Source: Maricaulis sp034670125
Lineage (GTDB): Bacteria > Pseudomonadota > Alphaproteobacteria > Caulobacterales > Maricaulaceae
Direction of reading: 5' to 3'
NCBI RefSeq assembly: GCF_034670125.1
Contig: NZ_JAXMOC010000002.1
Coordinates: forward strand, 1 to 64,000
DNA length: 64,000 nucleotides
Under the pieces are notes generated by a model, which had not been told where the DNA came from, ran no database searches, and saw nothing but the letters and a program-made list of their open reading frames with translations. A program made the position numbers and the translations under genes. Each line of letters starts with the position of its first letter. Position 1 is the stretch's first letter. This document shows positions 43,942 through 53,550 of the stretch, one piece after another.

Positions 43942-45453
43942 ATGAAACGTAACCGTTGGGTACAGCCGACACGTCGAATGCTGATCGCTGGCGGCGCGGC
44001 GGCAGCCTCCTTAACTTGGGAACGGTTCGGCCTTTCCGAGGCTGCCAACAGGTACGGGCTGACGCAGGACGTCATTGTCGCGCTGCGCGCACAACTCGAC
44101 GGGCAAATTGTCCTGCCGAGCGACCCCTCTTTCGAAGTCGCCCGCAGGACGGCGAGCTTTAATCCCCTCACAGATTTCCGCCCGGCGATCATCATCTATT
44201 GTGAAAGCCTTGCCGATATCGCTCGCGGTATCGAGTTTGCCCGGACCCAGGGATTGCCGCTCGCGGCCCGGAGCGGCGGGTGCGATATCCTGGGCCGATC
44301 GAGCTGTGACCGAGGTGTGGTCATCGACCTGTCGGTCCTCAACGACGTCACGATGAACCTTGCGAAAAGCAGAGCCATGATCGGCGCCGGTGCGACCGCC
44401 GGGCTCGTCAATTCGGACCTGGCATCTCATGGTCTCGCCGTGCCGCTGGGCTGCGACCCCATGGTCGGTGTTGGCGGATTGACGCTTGGTGGAGGTCTGG
44501 GCTGGCTCCTCGGCAAGCATGGCACAGCGAGTGACAATATGGAGTCGGCGACGCTGGTTTCGGCGAACGGGGACATCATCGAGACCTCGCGGGAGAACAA
44601 TCCGGACCTGTTTTGGGGGTTGAATGGTGGGGGTGGGAATTTTGGTATTGTTGCCGGGATGACATTCCGGACAGCCGAGCTAGGCCGAGTCGTCGGTGGT
44701 TATCTGGTCTATTCGATCGATACCGCGACCGACTTCCTGCTGGCCTATCCAAGCTTGATGGCACAGGCGCCGCGAGAGTTGATGGTCGAACTGGCCAGTA
44801 TCAACACCGCACGCGGCCCCGTCCTGGTCGCGATGACTTGCTTCAGTGGCCCGGAAGACGAGGCCGAGGCGGCATTGGCGCCCTTCCGGGCCACCGGAAA
44901 CCCTGTCGCGGACGATATTGGCGTCCGCGATTACCGCTCCGTGGGCAACCCGTCCGCACAGATGCTCGCCGCATTCCCGGCTCCCCGGGACGAGGCTGTG
45001 CCCGGGTCCGGTGAGGCTGACAGCTTTAACCATTGGCGGGGCTGCAATCTGCTCGAGATCAATCAAGCCGCCGCCAATAGCCTTGTGGACGCGATGAGGT
45101 CTGCCCCTCCAGGTGCATCAATTGGCCTCGGCCATTTCATCAAGGGGGCCGCGCTCGAGGTCACCGACATGGAGACAGCCATGCCTCGGTACCGGGGCAG
45201 TATATGTGCCTACTGCTCGGCGTCCTGGAGATATGCCGCGCAATCGGCCGAGCGGATCGCCTGGGTTGATCAGGCAAGGGCGGCGCTCGCCGCGCAATCA
45301 CGCAGCCCAACCTATGTGAACTATCTCGATTTGGAAGATCAGGCATCCGTGCAGGCAACCTATGGCGCGAACTATGCAAGACTAAGCCGTATTAAGTCAC
45401 GCTGGGATCCCGATAACATTTTCAACAACAACAGGAACATCAGGCCATCATGA
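43942..45453 (+). CDS. FAD-binding oxidoreductase of the BBE/PCMH (vanillyl-alcohol oxidase) type
   Basis: The 503-residue protein starts with a Tat-like signal (PTRRMLIAGGAAAASL) and holds an N-terminal FAD_binding_4 domain (LAARSGGCDILGRSSCDRGVVIDLS) and a C-terminal BBE-type motif (YVNYLDLED, IKSRWDPDNIFNNN). The place normally held by the covalent-flavin His (GGHxxxG) is Cys (GGCDILG), whereas the second site Cys is present in LGCDPMVGVGG. It may therefore bind flavin through one Cys only. A GTG codon precedes ATG 43942; the ATG is preferred. Probably exported, oxidising a sugar, alcohol or berberine-like compound. Confidence 0.84.
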   Translation: MKRNRWVQPTRRMLIAGGAAAASLTWERFGLSEAANRYGLTQDVIVALRAQLDGQIVLPSDPSFEVARRTASFNPLTDFRPAIIIYCESLADIARGIEFARTQGLPLAARSGGCDILGRSSCDRGVVIDLSVLNDVTMNLAKSRAMIGAGATAGLVNSDLASHGLAVPLGCDPMVGVGGLTLGGGLGWLLGKHGTASDNMESATLVSANGDIIETSRENNPDLFWGLNGGGGNFGIVAGMTFRTAELGRVVGGYLVYSIDTATDFLLAYPSLMAQAPRELMVELASINTARGPVLVAMTCFSGPEDEAEAALAPFRATGNPVADDIGVRDYRSVGNPSAQMLAAFPAPRDEAVPGSGEADSFNHWRGCNLLEINQAAANSLVDAMRSAPPGASIGLGHFIKGAALEVTDMETAMPRYRGSICAYCSASWRYAAQSAERIAWVDQARAALAAQSRSPTYVNYLDLEDQASVQATYGANYARLSRIKSRWDPDNIFNNNRNIRPS

Positions 45454-45691
45454 TGGCATGTTCCCGAAAGAAGCGAGGCAGACACAGCTCGTCCCGAAGC
45501 CTCTGCCTGCGATTGGATCCCGGCATGTCCTGAGCTGTGTCGGTCCCGGCGATGGCCGCGCTTGTCTCCAACACCCGGACACGGCCCGCAAACCTGACGA
45601 TTGCCAGCAAGGTCAGACAGTCATTGCTCAAGAATTTTTTGCGGACGCGACAATGGTGGCTTCCACCACTCATTCAAGCACGATCAATGGC

Positions 45692-46351
45692 CTACCGCTT
45701 CAGCTTCGCGGCCTCGACCCGGATGAAGTCCGGCAGATAGTTCGGGGTGCAGTTGCTGGGCACGATTTCGTCCTTGTAGAGGCCGGCTTTTTTGCCGAGG
45801 GCGATGCAGCGGTCCCGGTATTGCGGATCGTGAACGCCGATCCAGCCGGCGCGAAAACTCATCGTCCATTGCACTTTGGGATCTTCGTCAATCAGGCGCG
45901 CTTCCAGCGCATCCATCAGATAGGCGGTATTGTCCGGCGGCGTCTGGCCGGTCCAGCGCAGGCGGGCCTGGCGGTACCAGAAGAGGCGGCGCTGGACTGG
46001 TGACGCATGGTGTTCCCACGTGTCGATGAGGGCGACGAGGCGTTTGTCCTTGAGCAATTGATTGGCCAGCAGCCATTCGGAGAGATGGGAGCGCTCCTTT
46101 TCGACATGGTCGGACATGTCGGAGATCAGCGCATCGATGGCGGCCTGGTCGAGGCGCTTCCTGTCCAGGATCAGCACCGCCAGCATGCGGGCGGGAAAGA
46201 CGCCGGAGGCCCAGAGTTGCTGCGCCAGCTCATGATCGGTCTTGATCGTCTTGGCGCGTTTCTTGATCTCGCCCATCCGGACCGGCGGTGCGCTGAGCTC
46301 GGCGATGAGGGCCTCGGCACGGCTTGTATCACTCGCGATCATATCGGACAT
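45692..46351 (-). CDS. DNA alkylation repair (AlkD-like HEAT-repeat) protein
   Basis: A 219-residue all-helical protein of the AlkC/AlkD superfamily. Helical repeats run throughout (KKRAKTIKTDHELAQQLW, LASGVFPARMLAVLILD, ALISDMSDHVEKERSHLSEW, RRLFWYRQARLRW) and the conserved aromatic/acid residues around FWYRQARLRW and WTMSF recall AlkD, which excises 3- and 7-alkylated bases. AlkD is usually longer (about 235) and the key Trp/Asp set cannot be assigned with certainty, so activity is unproven. Start ATG 46351 has AGGAGAAGGAAG upstream. Confidence 0.68.
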   Translation of the reverse strand: MSDMIASDTSRAEALIAELSAPPVRMGEIKKRAKTIKTDHELAQQLWASGVFPARMLAVLILDRKRLDQAAIDALISDMSDHVEKERSHLSEWLLANQLLKDKRLVALIDTWEHHASPVQRRLFWYRQARLRWTGQTPPDNTAYLMDALEARLIDEDPKVQWTMSFRAGWIGVHDPQYRDRCIALGKKAGLYKDEIVPSNCTPNYLPDFIRVEAAKLKR

Positions 46352-46643
46352 CACGCTTCCTTCTCCTGACCAGACCCGCAATCGGGAAGGGCGGCCGACC
46401 GGCGAGGCTGACGATAGACGACGACAGGGCGTTCAGATAACCGGAACATGGCAGATTTGATAAACGGACGCTGTGTGCCGGTGGCCCCGCACGACTGTCC
46501 GGGCGTTCATATCTGAGTGGGGTGATGCACAGTGCCTGTCACCACTTGTTTTCGTTACTGTGTCACCACGTGTTTCCTGTCCCCCCACTATTTCCAGTCA
46601 CGACTTGTTCCAGCCGCTGATTGCGCCTCATGTGTCCCGTGCC
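46352..46643. other. intergenic stretch with three imperfect 13-base repeats
   Basis: No gene seen. GTCACCACTTGTT (46538-46550), GTCACCACGTGTT (46562-46574) and GTCACGACTTGTT (46597-46609) are three near-identical direct repeats of the form GTCAC[C/G]AC[T/G]TGTT, 24 and 35 bases apart. They lie downstream of the BNR protein gene (convergent side) and before the AlkD-like gene. They may be a regulator box or degenerate REP. Confidence 0.4.
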
Positions 46644-49600
46644 CTACCTGGGTGGCAGCGGTACGCCCGGCGTCCAGGGAGCATTGGCTTCAGCGAGGTC
46701 GGACTCGAACGCGGGTATGGCCTCCTCGGTCAGGGCGGCCAGACGGTCAAGAAGGCCGCTCATTTCCTCTTCTGCCATCCGCAATTGCGCCTCATGGGCC
46801 GGCGACGGCCCGTAGGTCGAATTACCGGTTCCCAGTTGCGCGAAGGACAGTCGGGACTCCACGGTCGACGGTTCCGCACCGTGGCGGCCTGCCATGGTCT
46901 GATTGCCGCCCAGAGCTTCTTCAATGGCGAACAGCTCCTGCCGCAGGGATTCGTATCGGGAGTCGAGCGGACCCGGTGCGGTCCGCGTCCGATAGAGCGC
47001 CGACTGCAGTCGCTCCATGCGGGCATGGGTCAACTCGATTGACGCCGATGCGGCAGAAAGCTGGCGCTGCATCGATGACAGCCGCTCCCAGAAGGCGACC
47101 ACTTCGTCATCCGGAGAGCCGGGCAAGGCGCCTTCGGTGAGCCGCTCAACCTCGATCGTCTGGGCCTCGCCCACGACGACGGTCTCGCCATTGCTCTGCC
47201 GCACCAGCTCGACAGAGTAGCGGCCCGGCGCGACGAGATAACCCGATGTGTCGGAGTCGTCCGTGTCAGGGGAGGTCACCGCGTCGGCGCTTGGGTAGGT
47301 GAGATCCCAGGAAACCCGGTGGAAGCCCGCGGAAACGGGGCCGGGCAGTCGGCGAACCACGTCGCCGGCGCTGTCGCGAATGACCAGCCAGAAGCGGGGC
47401 GGTGCTTCGCGCCGTTCCGATTCGATCACATCGAAACCAGGGAAGGGCGTATCCTCTCCCGCGTCCACCAACTCGACCTCAGCGGCCTGACGGGCCTCCT
47501 CGGACGTTTGCAGGCCTTCGCCGACATAATAGGTGATGAGCGCTCCGAAGGCCGGGTTCTCGGCCTGGAAATAGCCGTCGCCCTGAGACGCCCTGAAGCC
47601 GAAACCAAGCTCGTGCTGTTCCTGGTACCACCAGGCCCGACGCACCGGGAAAAGCCGCGTGTCGGTCTCGAGCGTGTCGACCGTGATGTCGCGCAGGGGC
47701 GCAATGTCGTCGAGGACATAGATCGAGCGTCCGAACGTGCCGACAACAAGATCGTCCTCGCGCTCGTGGATCAGTAGGTCGCGCGCCGGGATGGGTGGCA
47801 TGCCGGCGGTCAGCTGGGTCCAGCTGTCGCCGCCATCGATAGTGAAATAGACACCGAACTCCGTACCGATGAACAGCAGGTCCGGATTCTCGTGATCCTG
47901 AACGATGCGCCAGACATGGCCGTTCTCCGGCAGCCCTTCGGTGATCATGCGCCAGCTGCGGCCCTGATTGTCCGAACGCAGGAGATAGGGGGTGAAATCA
48001 CCGTATTTGTGATTGTCGAGCGCCATGTAGACCCGATTGGCGTCAAACCGGGACGGCTCGAAATCATTGATATAGGCAAGGTCGGGAACGCCCGGCAGGT
48101 TGCCGGCTTCGGTCTGCCGCCAGGTCTCACCGCCATCGACGGTGATCTGGACCAGGCCGTCATCGGTGCCGGCGTATATCACATTCTCGTCGACGGGCGA
48201 CTCCGCCAGCGCGCTGATCGTGTTGTAGACCGACATCGCATAGATATCCCAGCCGGCATCCCAGGACCATTGCCGCCCCATGATCGGCAACAACATGCGG
48301 TCCTGGTCACGGGTCAGGTCAGCGGAAATGGGCGTCCAGGTATCGCCACGGTCATTCGAGCGCCAGACTCGTTGCGAGGCGTGATAGAGGCGGGTCGGCT
48401 GATGCGAGGACACCACCAGGGGCGCATCCCAGTTGAAGCGCTCGGCCGGCTCGCCCGGCTGGGGCTGGGCGCGCACATAGACCAGCTCACCCGTCGTCCG
48501 GTCGAAGCGGACCAGGTTGCCCTGCTGCCAGCTGGAATAGGCAATGTCCGGATTGCCCGGCTCGACATCGGGCTCATGACCATCGCCGAACAGGGTCACG
48601 ACCCAATCGGAATTGCGGATGCCGTGCCGGCTGTCCGTCCGCGACGGTCCCATCTGGGTATTGTTGTCCTGGGTGCCGCCATAGACATTGTAGAAGGGCT
48701 CGGCGTCGTCCAGGGCAATGTCGTAGAACTGCGTGATCGGCAGGTTGGAGATGAAGCGCCAGGTCGCGTCGCCGTCCCAGCTCTCGTAAAGACCGCCGTC
48801 CGAGCCAACCAGCAGATAGTCCGGATCGGTCGGATGAAAGGCGATCGCGTGATCGTCCACATGCTTGGTTTCATTGTTCAGCCCGCGAAAGGTCGCGCCG
48901 CCATCCTCGGAGATCTGGGTGGTGTTGGAGACCAGGATGATGCGATCGAAATGATGCGGGTGGGCATAGAGCTCCTGATAATAGTGAGGGCCCGTACCGC
49001 CGGAGACCGTGTCGGACATGCGCGTCCAGCTCTCGCCGCGATTGCTCGACCGGTAGACCCCGCCCGTCCGGCGGTCCTGTTCGATCGCCGCATAGAGCAC
49101 GTCAGGATTTTGCGGCGAGATGGCCAGGCCGATCTTGCCCATATTGCCGTCCGGCAGACCGGCCGTAACTTCGCGCCAGGTGTCGCCGCCATCGTCGGAC
49201 ACGTGCAGCCCGCTCTCCGGCCCGGCGCCCATATAGGCTGCCACCGTCCGGTGGCGCTGCCAGGTCGCCGCGACCAGGCGATCGGGATTGCGGGGATCCA
49301 TGACGATATCGGTCACACCGGTCCATTCGCCTGCCGACAGCACCAGCGTCCAGGTCTCGCCACCATCGGTTGACTTGAAGAGCCCGCGCTCGCCGCCTGA
49401 CGACCAAAGCGGTCCCTGCGAGGCGACCCAGACCGTATCGGGATCGCCCGGATGGACCAGGATCTCCGAGATGTGCTCGGAGGTCTCAAGCCCCAGATGG
49501 TCCCAGCTGTCGCCGCCGTCGCGGGAGCGATAGACGCCGTTTCCGTATCCGAGGTGCCGGCCGCCGTGATTCTCGCCTGTGCCGACCCAGATGGTGTGGG

Positions 49601-49916
49601 GATTGGACGGGTCGACCGTGACTGTTCCGATGGAATAGACGCCCTCATCGTCGAACAGTGGCGCCCAGGTCGTGCCGGCATTTTCGGTACGCCAGACACC
49701 TCCCGAACCAACGCCGACGATCCAGGTCGACGGATCGTCGGGCATGATTTCAATGTCGCCGATGCGCCCCGACATGAAGGCGGGCCCGATACTGCGGAAC
49801 TCGAAGCCGGCGAAGTTTTCGGAGGTCAGCGGACCCGTATCAGTCTCGGTCTCCGATTGCGCGCAAGCGGTTTGTGGCAGCGCAAGGAGCAGGACGGCAC
49901 AGATGAGGCTACGCAT
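46644..49916 (-). CDS. exported VPS10/sortilin-type BNR beta-propeller protein
   Basis: The 1090-residue protein has a signal peptide (MRSLICAVLLLALPQTACAQ) and a large BNR/Asp-box propeller region with many S/T-x-D-G-G-x-T-W motifs (STDGGETWTLVL, SDDGGDTWREV, SEDGGATFRG, SNRGESWTRM, SNDRGDTWTPI, TVDGGETWRQTE, DNQGRSWRMI, TIDGGDSWTQL). The C-terminal 250 residues are beta-rich, then helical (SAASASIELTHARMERLQ). Such proteins are annotated as glycosyl hydrolase or sortilin-like and are common in marine bacteria; the function is unknown. GGGGGAAATTTC precedes ATG 49916. Confidence 0.86.
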   Translation of the reverse strand: MRSLICAVLLLALPQTACAQSETETDTGPLTSENFAGFEFRSIGPAFMSGRIGDIEIMPDDPSTWIVGVGSGGVWRTENAGTTWAPLFDDEGVYSIGTVTVDPSNPHTIWVGTGENHGGRHLGYGNGVYRSRDGGDSWDHLGLETSEHISEILVHPGDPDTVWVASQGPLWSSGGERGLFKSTDGGETWTLVLSAGEWTGVTDIVMDPRNPDRLVAATWQRHRTVAAYMGAGPESGLHVSDDGGDTWREVTAGLPDGNMGKIGLAISPQNPDVLYAAIEQDRRTGGVYRSSNRGESWTRMSDTVSGGTGPHYYQELYAHPHHFDRIILVSNTTQISEDGGATFRGLNNETKHVDDHAIAFHPTDPDYLLVGSDGGLYESWDGDATWRFISNLPITQFYDIALDDAEPFYNVYGGTQDNNTQMGPSRTDSRHGIRNSDWVVTLFGDGHEPDVEPGNPDIAYSSWQQGNLVRFDRTTGELVYVRAQPQPGEPAERFNWDAPLVVSSHQPTRLYHASQRVWRSNDRGDTWTPISADLTRDQDRMLLPIMGRQWSWDAGWDIYAMSVYNTISALAESPVDENVIYAGTDDGLVQITVDGGETWRQTEAGNLPGVPDLAYINDFEPSRFDANRVYMALDNHKYGDFTPYLLRSDNQGRSWRMITEGLPENGHVWRIVQDHENPDLLFIGTEFGVYFTIDGGDSWTQLTAGMPPIPARDLLIHEREDDLVVGTFGRSIYVLDDIAPLRDITVDTLETDTRLFPVRRAWWYQEQHELGFGFRASQGDGYFQAENPAFGALITYYVGEGLQTSEEARQAAEVELVDAGEDTPFPGFDVIESERREAPPRFWLVIRDSAGDVVRRLPGPVSAGFHRVSWDLTYPSADAVTSPDTDDSDTSGYLVAPGRYSVELVRQSNGETVVVGEAQTIEVERLTEGALPGSPDDEVVAFWERLSSMQRQLSAASASIELTHARMERLQSALYRTRTAPGPLDSRYESLRQELFAIEEALGGNQTMAGRHGAEPSTVESRLSFAQLGTGNSTYGPSPAHEAQLRMAEEEMSGLLDRLAALTEEAIPAFESDLAEANAPWTPGVPLPPR

Positions 49917-50059
49917 GAAATTTCCCCCGGGAATTGAATTTTCCCGACCTTAGCAACCCCGGGCCAAAAGAGAAGCGATTCCCGGACGCGCCGCAGGTGT
50001 TTTCTGGTCCGCCGGCATCATGACTTGACCGGCGCCCACCCATGGCAAGGATGCGACGC

Positions 50060-50611
50060 ATGAAAATAGGCAAGCTTCTCCGCGACATCCATCATTGGGC
50101 CTCGCCCATTGTCATGCTCCCGCTCGGCATCATGATCGTCGCCGGACTGTTCTTGATGCTCAAGAAGGACATCGCGTGGATCCAGCCGGCCACGCAGCGA
50201 AGCGAGATGGCCTCGGCGCAGGTGCCCAACACCTCCCTGGCAGAGCTTTACGCGGCCGCGGCGGCCATTGAGGAGCTGGAGATCACGAGCTGGGACCAGT
50301 TCGACCGGATCGATGTCCGCTCGGACCGCGGCATCGCCAAATTCATCGCCCCCAATCGCTGGGAAGCGCAGATCGACCTGGTCACCCTGGACGTTTTGTC
50401 GCTGGAATATCGCCGCTCCGACCTGTTCGAACAGATCCATGACGGCTCATTCTTCGCCGACTGGATCAAGACTTTCGTCTTCCTGCCGGTCGGCGTGGTC
50501 CTGCTGGTGCTCTGGGCCACCGGGATGTGGCTGTTCCTGGAGCCCTATCTCAAACGCTGGCAACGCAAGAAGCGGCGGGCAGGGCGGGCCGGTATTGCGG
50601 ACAGGAAATAG
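50060..50611 (+). CDS. PepSY-associated/small two-helix membrane protein
   Basis: The 183-residue protein has an N-terminal amphipathic motif LLRDIHHWASPIVMLPLGIMIVAGLFLML, which resembles the first helix of PepSY_TM proteins (histidines HH could be heme-linked), a periplasmic domain of about 95 residues, and a second helix (VFLPVGVVLLVLWATGMWLFL). PepSY-TM proteins are often iron-uptake or flavin-reductase accessories. Start ATG 50060 has AAGG at a suitable distance; two earlier in-frame ATGs do not. Stands between convergent genes. Confidence 0.7.
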   Translation: MKIGKLLRDIHHWASPIVMLPLGIMIVAGLFLMLKKDIAWIQPATQRSEMASAQVPNTSLAELYAAAAAIEELEITSWDQFDRIDVRSDRGIAKFIAPNRWEAQIDLVTLDVLSLEYRRSDLFEQIHDGSFFADWIKTFVFLPVGVVLLVLWATGMWLFLEPYLKRWQRKKRRAGRAGIADRK

Positions 50612-50742
50612 GCTTCACACTGGCTGTGCAGTCAGGCAGACCCGAACCGGGCATCAAGGGTGACGGGCACGATTGATGCCAGCCGCGATTGCGGCGCTGT
50701 TCCCATCTGTTTCAAGCGCTGCCCCCAAGTCAAAAGAAGCGA

Positions 50743-50768
50743 CCGGGCGGCCCCGAAAGACCGCCCGG
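50743..50768 (-). terminator. putative terminator of the pseudoazurin gene
   Basis: CCGGGCGG (50743-50750) pairs with CCGCCCGG (50761-50768) over a 10-base loop. On the minus strand the hairpin is followed by a CTTCTTTTG stretch, 39 bases after the pseudoazurin stop. Confidence 0.55.
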
Positions 50769-50807
50769 CCGGGCCTGAAACTGCTCGGGGGTGAAGCCCC
50801 CTAGGGT

Positions 50808-51269
50808 TTATGAGCCGAGGTCCTGGTCGGCCTCGGCCTGCTCCAGCAGATCGGCCATGCGCATGCGCGCCCGGCCCGGATGACGCACGGAGGCGGCCGC
50901 TTCCAGATTTGGCGCTTCGCCATCGCCCACCTTGATCAGGGCGACCATGCCCATGCCGTAGTGCGGCATGCATTTGATGCCGTACAGGCCTTCCTCGGAA
51001 GCGGTGAAGGAGACATCGCTATTCATGTCGCCGACAAAGCCCTCAACCCCTTCGGGCAGCATGCCGTCAATCGTCTGGGCGTTATGCACGCCCATGGCGT
51101 TGACAAAGGTGACGGTGTCGCCGGGCTCGACTTCGAGATAGGCCGGCTCGAACACCATGGACTGGCGATCGGAACCCATATTGCGCATCTCGATCACATG
51201 CTCCTCGGCGAAGGCCGCCGGGGCCATCACCATGGCGCCAAGCGCCGCCGAGAGAATGAGTTTTTTCAT
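50808..51269 (-). CDS. pseudoazurin/plastocyanin-type blue copper protein
   Basis: Periplasmic single-electron carrier of 153 residues. A signal peptide (MKKLILSAALGAMVMAPAAFAE) precedes a cupredoxin domain: FVNAMGVHNAQ gives the first His ligand, and KCMPHYGMGM gives Cys, His and Met of the type 1 copper site. The C-terminal tail after GVxK is the pseudoazurin extension. It could feed electrons to a nitrite or nitrous-oxide reductase or replace a cytochrome c; none of those genes is in this window. AGGAGCAACAAC precedes ATG 51269; the upstream frame is non-coding. Confidence 0.9.
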   Translation of the reverse strand: MKKLILSAALGAMVMAPAAFAEEHVIEMRNMGSDRQSMVFEPAYLEVEPGDTVTFVNAMGVHNAQTIDGMLPEGVEGFVGDMNSDVSFTASEEGLYGIKCMPHYGMGMVALIKVGDGEAPNLEAAASVRHPGRARMRMADLLEQAEADQDLGS

Positions 51270-51536
51270 GTTGTTGCTCCTATCAGCTGTCGGACGCGTA
51301 ACAGGGAGGATGCGTCCGACCATGGCAAAGAACTTAGGCGGGCAGGGCGCCATTTCGCTGCGTCAAAATGGCTGAGACAGGCTGTCGCAGAGGGCGGTCT
51401 CGAGCGAGCGAGTTATGTTGGGATTGTCGCCGGTGACGCAGACGATTTGCGGCGCCTTGGTGCCTGTCGCGGTTTTTCAACGTCAAAACAAAGGTGTGTG
51501 TCGCCATTTGTTCGGGCAGGTCGCCGCACGGCCATC

Positions 51537-53231
51537 ATCTGGCATGACAATTTCACCGCCCGTTATGTCTATAACGATGCCGGTCAGCTGATCCGCGTCG
51601 AGGAAGACGATGACGGCAATGGCACGTCCGAGCGGACGCTGAGCGAGTATGTCTATGACCGCATGGGCCGGTTGATCGAGCGTCATGTCGGCGGGCAGGA
51701 CCCGCACGGTGCCCAGGCCGGGCCTGGCGGCAATGCCGCCTCGGGAATCGCCTATACCTATGAGGCGGATGGCGAGGTCGTGCAGATGCATCACCTCTTC
51801 TCCGACCAGTCGGTCACCTTCACCTATGCCTATGACGGCGCCGGATATCTGGAAGCCGAGCATGCCAATGCGCCCGGCTGGCTGTGGTCAGCAGGCGGGC
51901 AGACGCAAAGCCGTGACTTCTCCAGCACCGATTCGGTGCGGGCGGGAGAGCCGACCAATGTGCAAAACCAGTATGGCGCGGTGGTGCATGTCGAAGGCAG
52001 CACGACGACCAACTACACGCTGAGCTATGATTTCTCGGACAATCTGTCCGGCGACGGCACGCGCTCCTTCCTGCACGACACCCGCAATCGGCTCACCGGC
52101 CTGGTTCAATCCGGTCAGACCATCCAGTATCGCTATGACGTGATCGGCCGGCGCACCGGCGTGTCGTTGAACAATGGCGCCAGCTGGACCCGTTACAGTC
52201 ATGCCGGTGGCATGGAAACCGGCGAGCTCAATGATGCCGGCCAGTATCTCCAGCGCTACATCCCCGGTCCGGGCATCGATCAGCGCGAGGCGATGATCAC
52301 GGTCAATCCGTCGACCGGGGTCGCCACGGCGCGCCATTACTACCACGCCAACCGGCTCGGCTCGGTCATCGCCCTGGCCGATGCCAGTGGTGCCCTGAGT
52401 GACCGCTATGTCTACACGCCCTATGGAGTCGAGGCGCCGCTCAACACATCCGGCAACCCCTTCCGCTATACCGGCCGCCGCTACGACCCGGAAAGCGAGC
52501 TCTACTACTATCGGGCCCGCTATTACTGGCCGGAGATCGGGCGCTTCCTGGAGACCGATCCGATTGGGTATGCGGATCAGATGAATCTGTATGCGTGTGT
52601 GGCGAATAATCCGCTCAACGCGACTGATCCGACGGGGATGCGGCAATGTGAAACGTGTACCGCTTCGCTCCAGCGAGATGGGCTAAACCCTGAGCAAATA
52701 AGAACTGTCCAAGACATGCACGGCAGAGCCGCGGGAGAGGCGGCTGGCGAACAGCTTAAAGAGGCCATGTGGCGACCGGGTGAAGATGATCTCGGTTTCA
52801 CTTTTACGGTTACGATGAGTTCGAGTTCTTCCGCTGCATCAGGGAATGTCGGGATAAGTGAATCAATAGGCGATGCAACAGAAATCACTCTGTCTAAGAC
52901 CGCTCCATTCGTATTCATCACGGGGAGGGAGTTTCTCAATGAGAGTTCGAGAAATGGCAATCCGTTCGATCCAACGGAAGAACTCAGCGCCGTCGGCGCC
53001 GATTTGGATTTTACCGGGTTGGAAATCGGTCTCGGAACCATCGAACAGCAAACGGGAGGTGCCTTGATGATGGAGATCGACGCGGTGTTGCCGGGTGGTT
53101 CCATGGGGATCCCCGACCAAGGAGGGTTCGGGGCTCCTGGAACCTCGCTTGGCGTAGATTGGGGCTGGGGATTCCAAATGGGAGGTTTCCATACGAACAC
53201 GGAAATAGTTGGAGGTCGTGAGGAAGAATGA
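51537..53231 (+). CDS. RHS repeat core fragment with C-terminal tip 1 (5'-truncated)
   Basis: A frame encoding YD-repeats (RYVYNDAGQLIRVEEDD, YVYDRMGRLIERH) and the RHS core end (GNPFRYTGRRYDPESELYY, YYRARYYWPEIGRFLETDPIG, MNLYACVANNPLNATDPTG). The usual RHS boundary PxxxxDPxG then changes to an unrelated tip of about 195 residues beginning MRQCETCTAS. RHS proteins are normally over 1000 residues, so only the 3' part is left. No start codon is convincing (the open frame upstream is antisense to the pseudoazurin gene; a GTG at 51498 or ATG at 51663 are possible). Core 52071-52620 is about 95% identical to 54411-54960. The tip has no recognisable enzyme motif. Confidence 0.8.
   Translation: MWHDNFTARYVYNDAGQLIRVEEDDDGNGTSERTLSEYVYDRMGRLIERHVGGQDPHGAQAGPGGNAASGIAYTYEADGEVVQMHHLFSDQSVTFTYAYDGAGYLEAEHANAPGWLWSAGGQTQSRDFSSTDSVRAGEPTNVQNQYGAVVHVEGSTTTNYTLSYDFSDNLSGDGTRSFLHDTRNRLTGLVQSGQTIQYRYDVIGRRTGVSLNNGASWTRYSHAGGMETGELNDAGQYLQRYIPGPGIDQREAMITVNPSTGVATARHYYHANRLGSVIALADASGALSDRYVYTPYGVEAPLNTSGNPFRYTGRRYDPESELYYYRARYYWPEIGRFLETDPIGYADQMNLYACVANNPLNATDPTGMRQCETCTASLQRDGLNPEQIRTVQDMHGRAAGEAAGEQLKEAMWRPGEDDLGFTFTVTMSSSSSAASGNVGISESIGDATEITLSKTAPFVFITGREFLNESSRNGNPFDPTEELSAVGADLDFTGLEIGLGTIEQQTGGALMMEIDAVLPGGSMGIPDQGGFGAPGTSLGVDWGWGFQMGGFHTNTEIVGGREEE
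52071..52620 (+). repeat. RHS core direct repeat, copy A
   Basis: Aligns without gaps to 54411-54960; by eye I count about 29 differences in 550 bases, clustered in the last 100. The two copies diverge completely after the DPTG/DPSG codons. Confidence 0.9.
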
Positions 53232-53419
53232 GCCATCAAAACCGACAAAACTGGTTGTTCATCCTGTTGCTCCTCTTTTTGGCGTGCGTGGCGCTCGTGC
53301 TAAATCAAGTGTTCTTTCGTCCGGATGATCAGTCTGGGGCGGAGTACTTCTGGGGCGTGATCGGCTTGATAGATTTGGCCGTGTTACTACTCTTGGTCCG
53401 CAGTGGAAGGAATTTATAG
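53228..53419 (+). CDS. small membrane protein, candidate immunity partner of RHS tip 1
   Basis: A 63-residue protein with two helices (WLFILLLLFLACVALVLNQVFF and YFWGVIGLIDLAVLLLLV). Its start overlaps the stop of the RHS tip by 4 bases (ATGA), the usual arrangement of toxin tip and immunity gene. I do not recognise a family; the assignment rests on position, size and hydrophobicity. GAGG precedes the ATG. Confidence 0.55.
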   Translation: MSHQNRQNWLFILLLLFLACVALVLNQVFFRPDDQSGAEYFWGVIGLIDLAVLLLLVRSGRNL

Positions 53420-53550
53420 GCGTTGCGATGGTTGCCGTCAGGAACGATCCAAGCATTTACGCCCCTGCTCGATAGCTATGACGACCTAACCGCCGGCCTG
53501 TTTCGCAGGCCGTGTACACTCCTGCGCCAAAATCCCGCTATGCGTATGTC

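Noticed and set aside
46538..46609. CRISPR array
   Set aside because: Three 13-mers with unequal gaps are too short and too irregular for CRISPR; no cas genes in the window.
50880..51536. upstream extension of the first RHS frame
   Set aside because: It runs antisense through the pseudoazurin gene; RHS-type repeats begin only near 51537.
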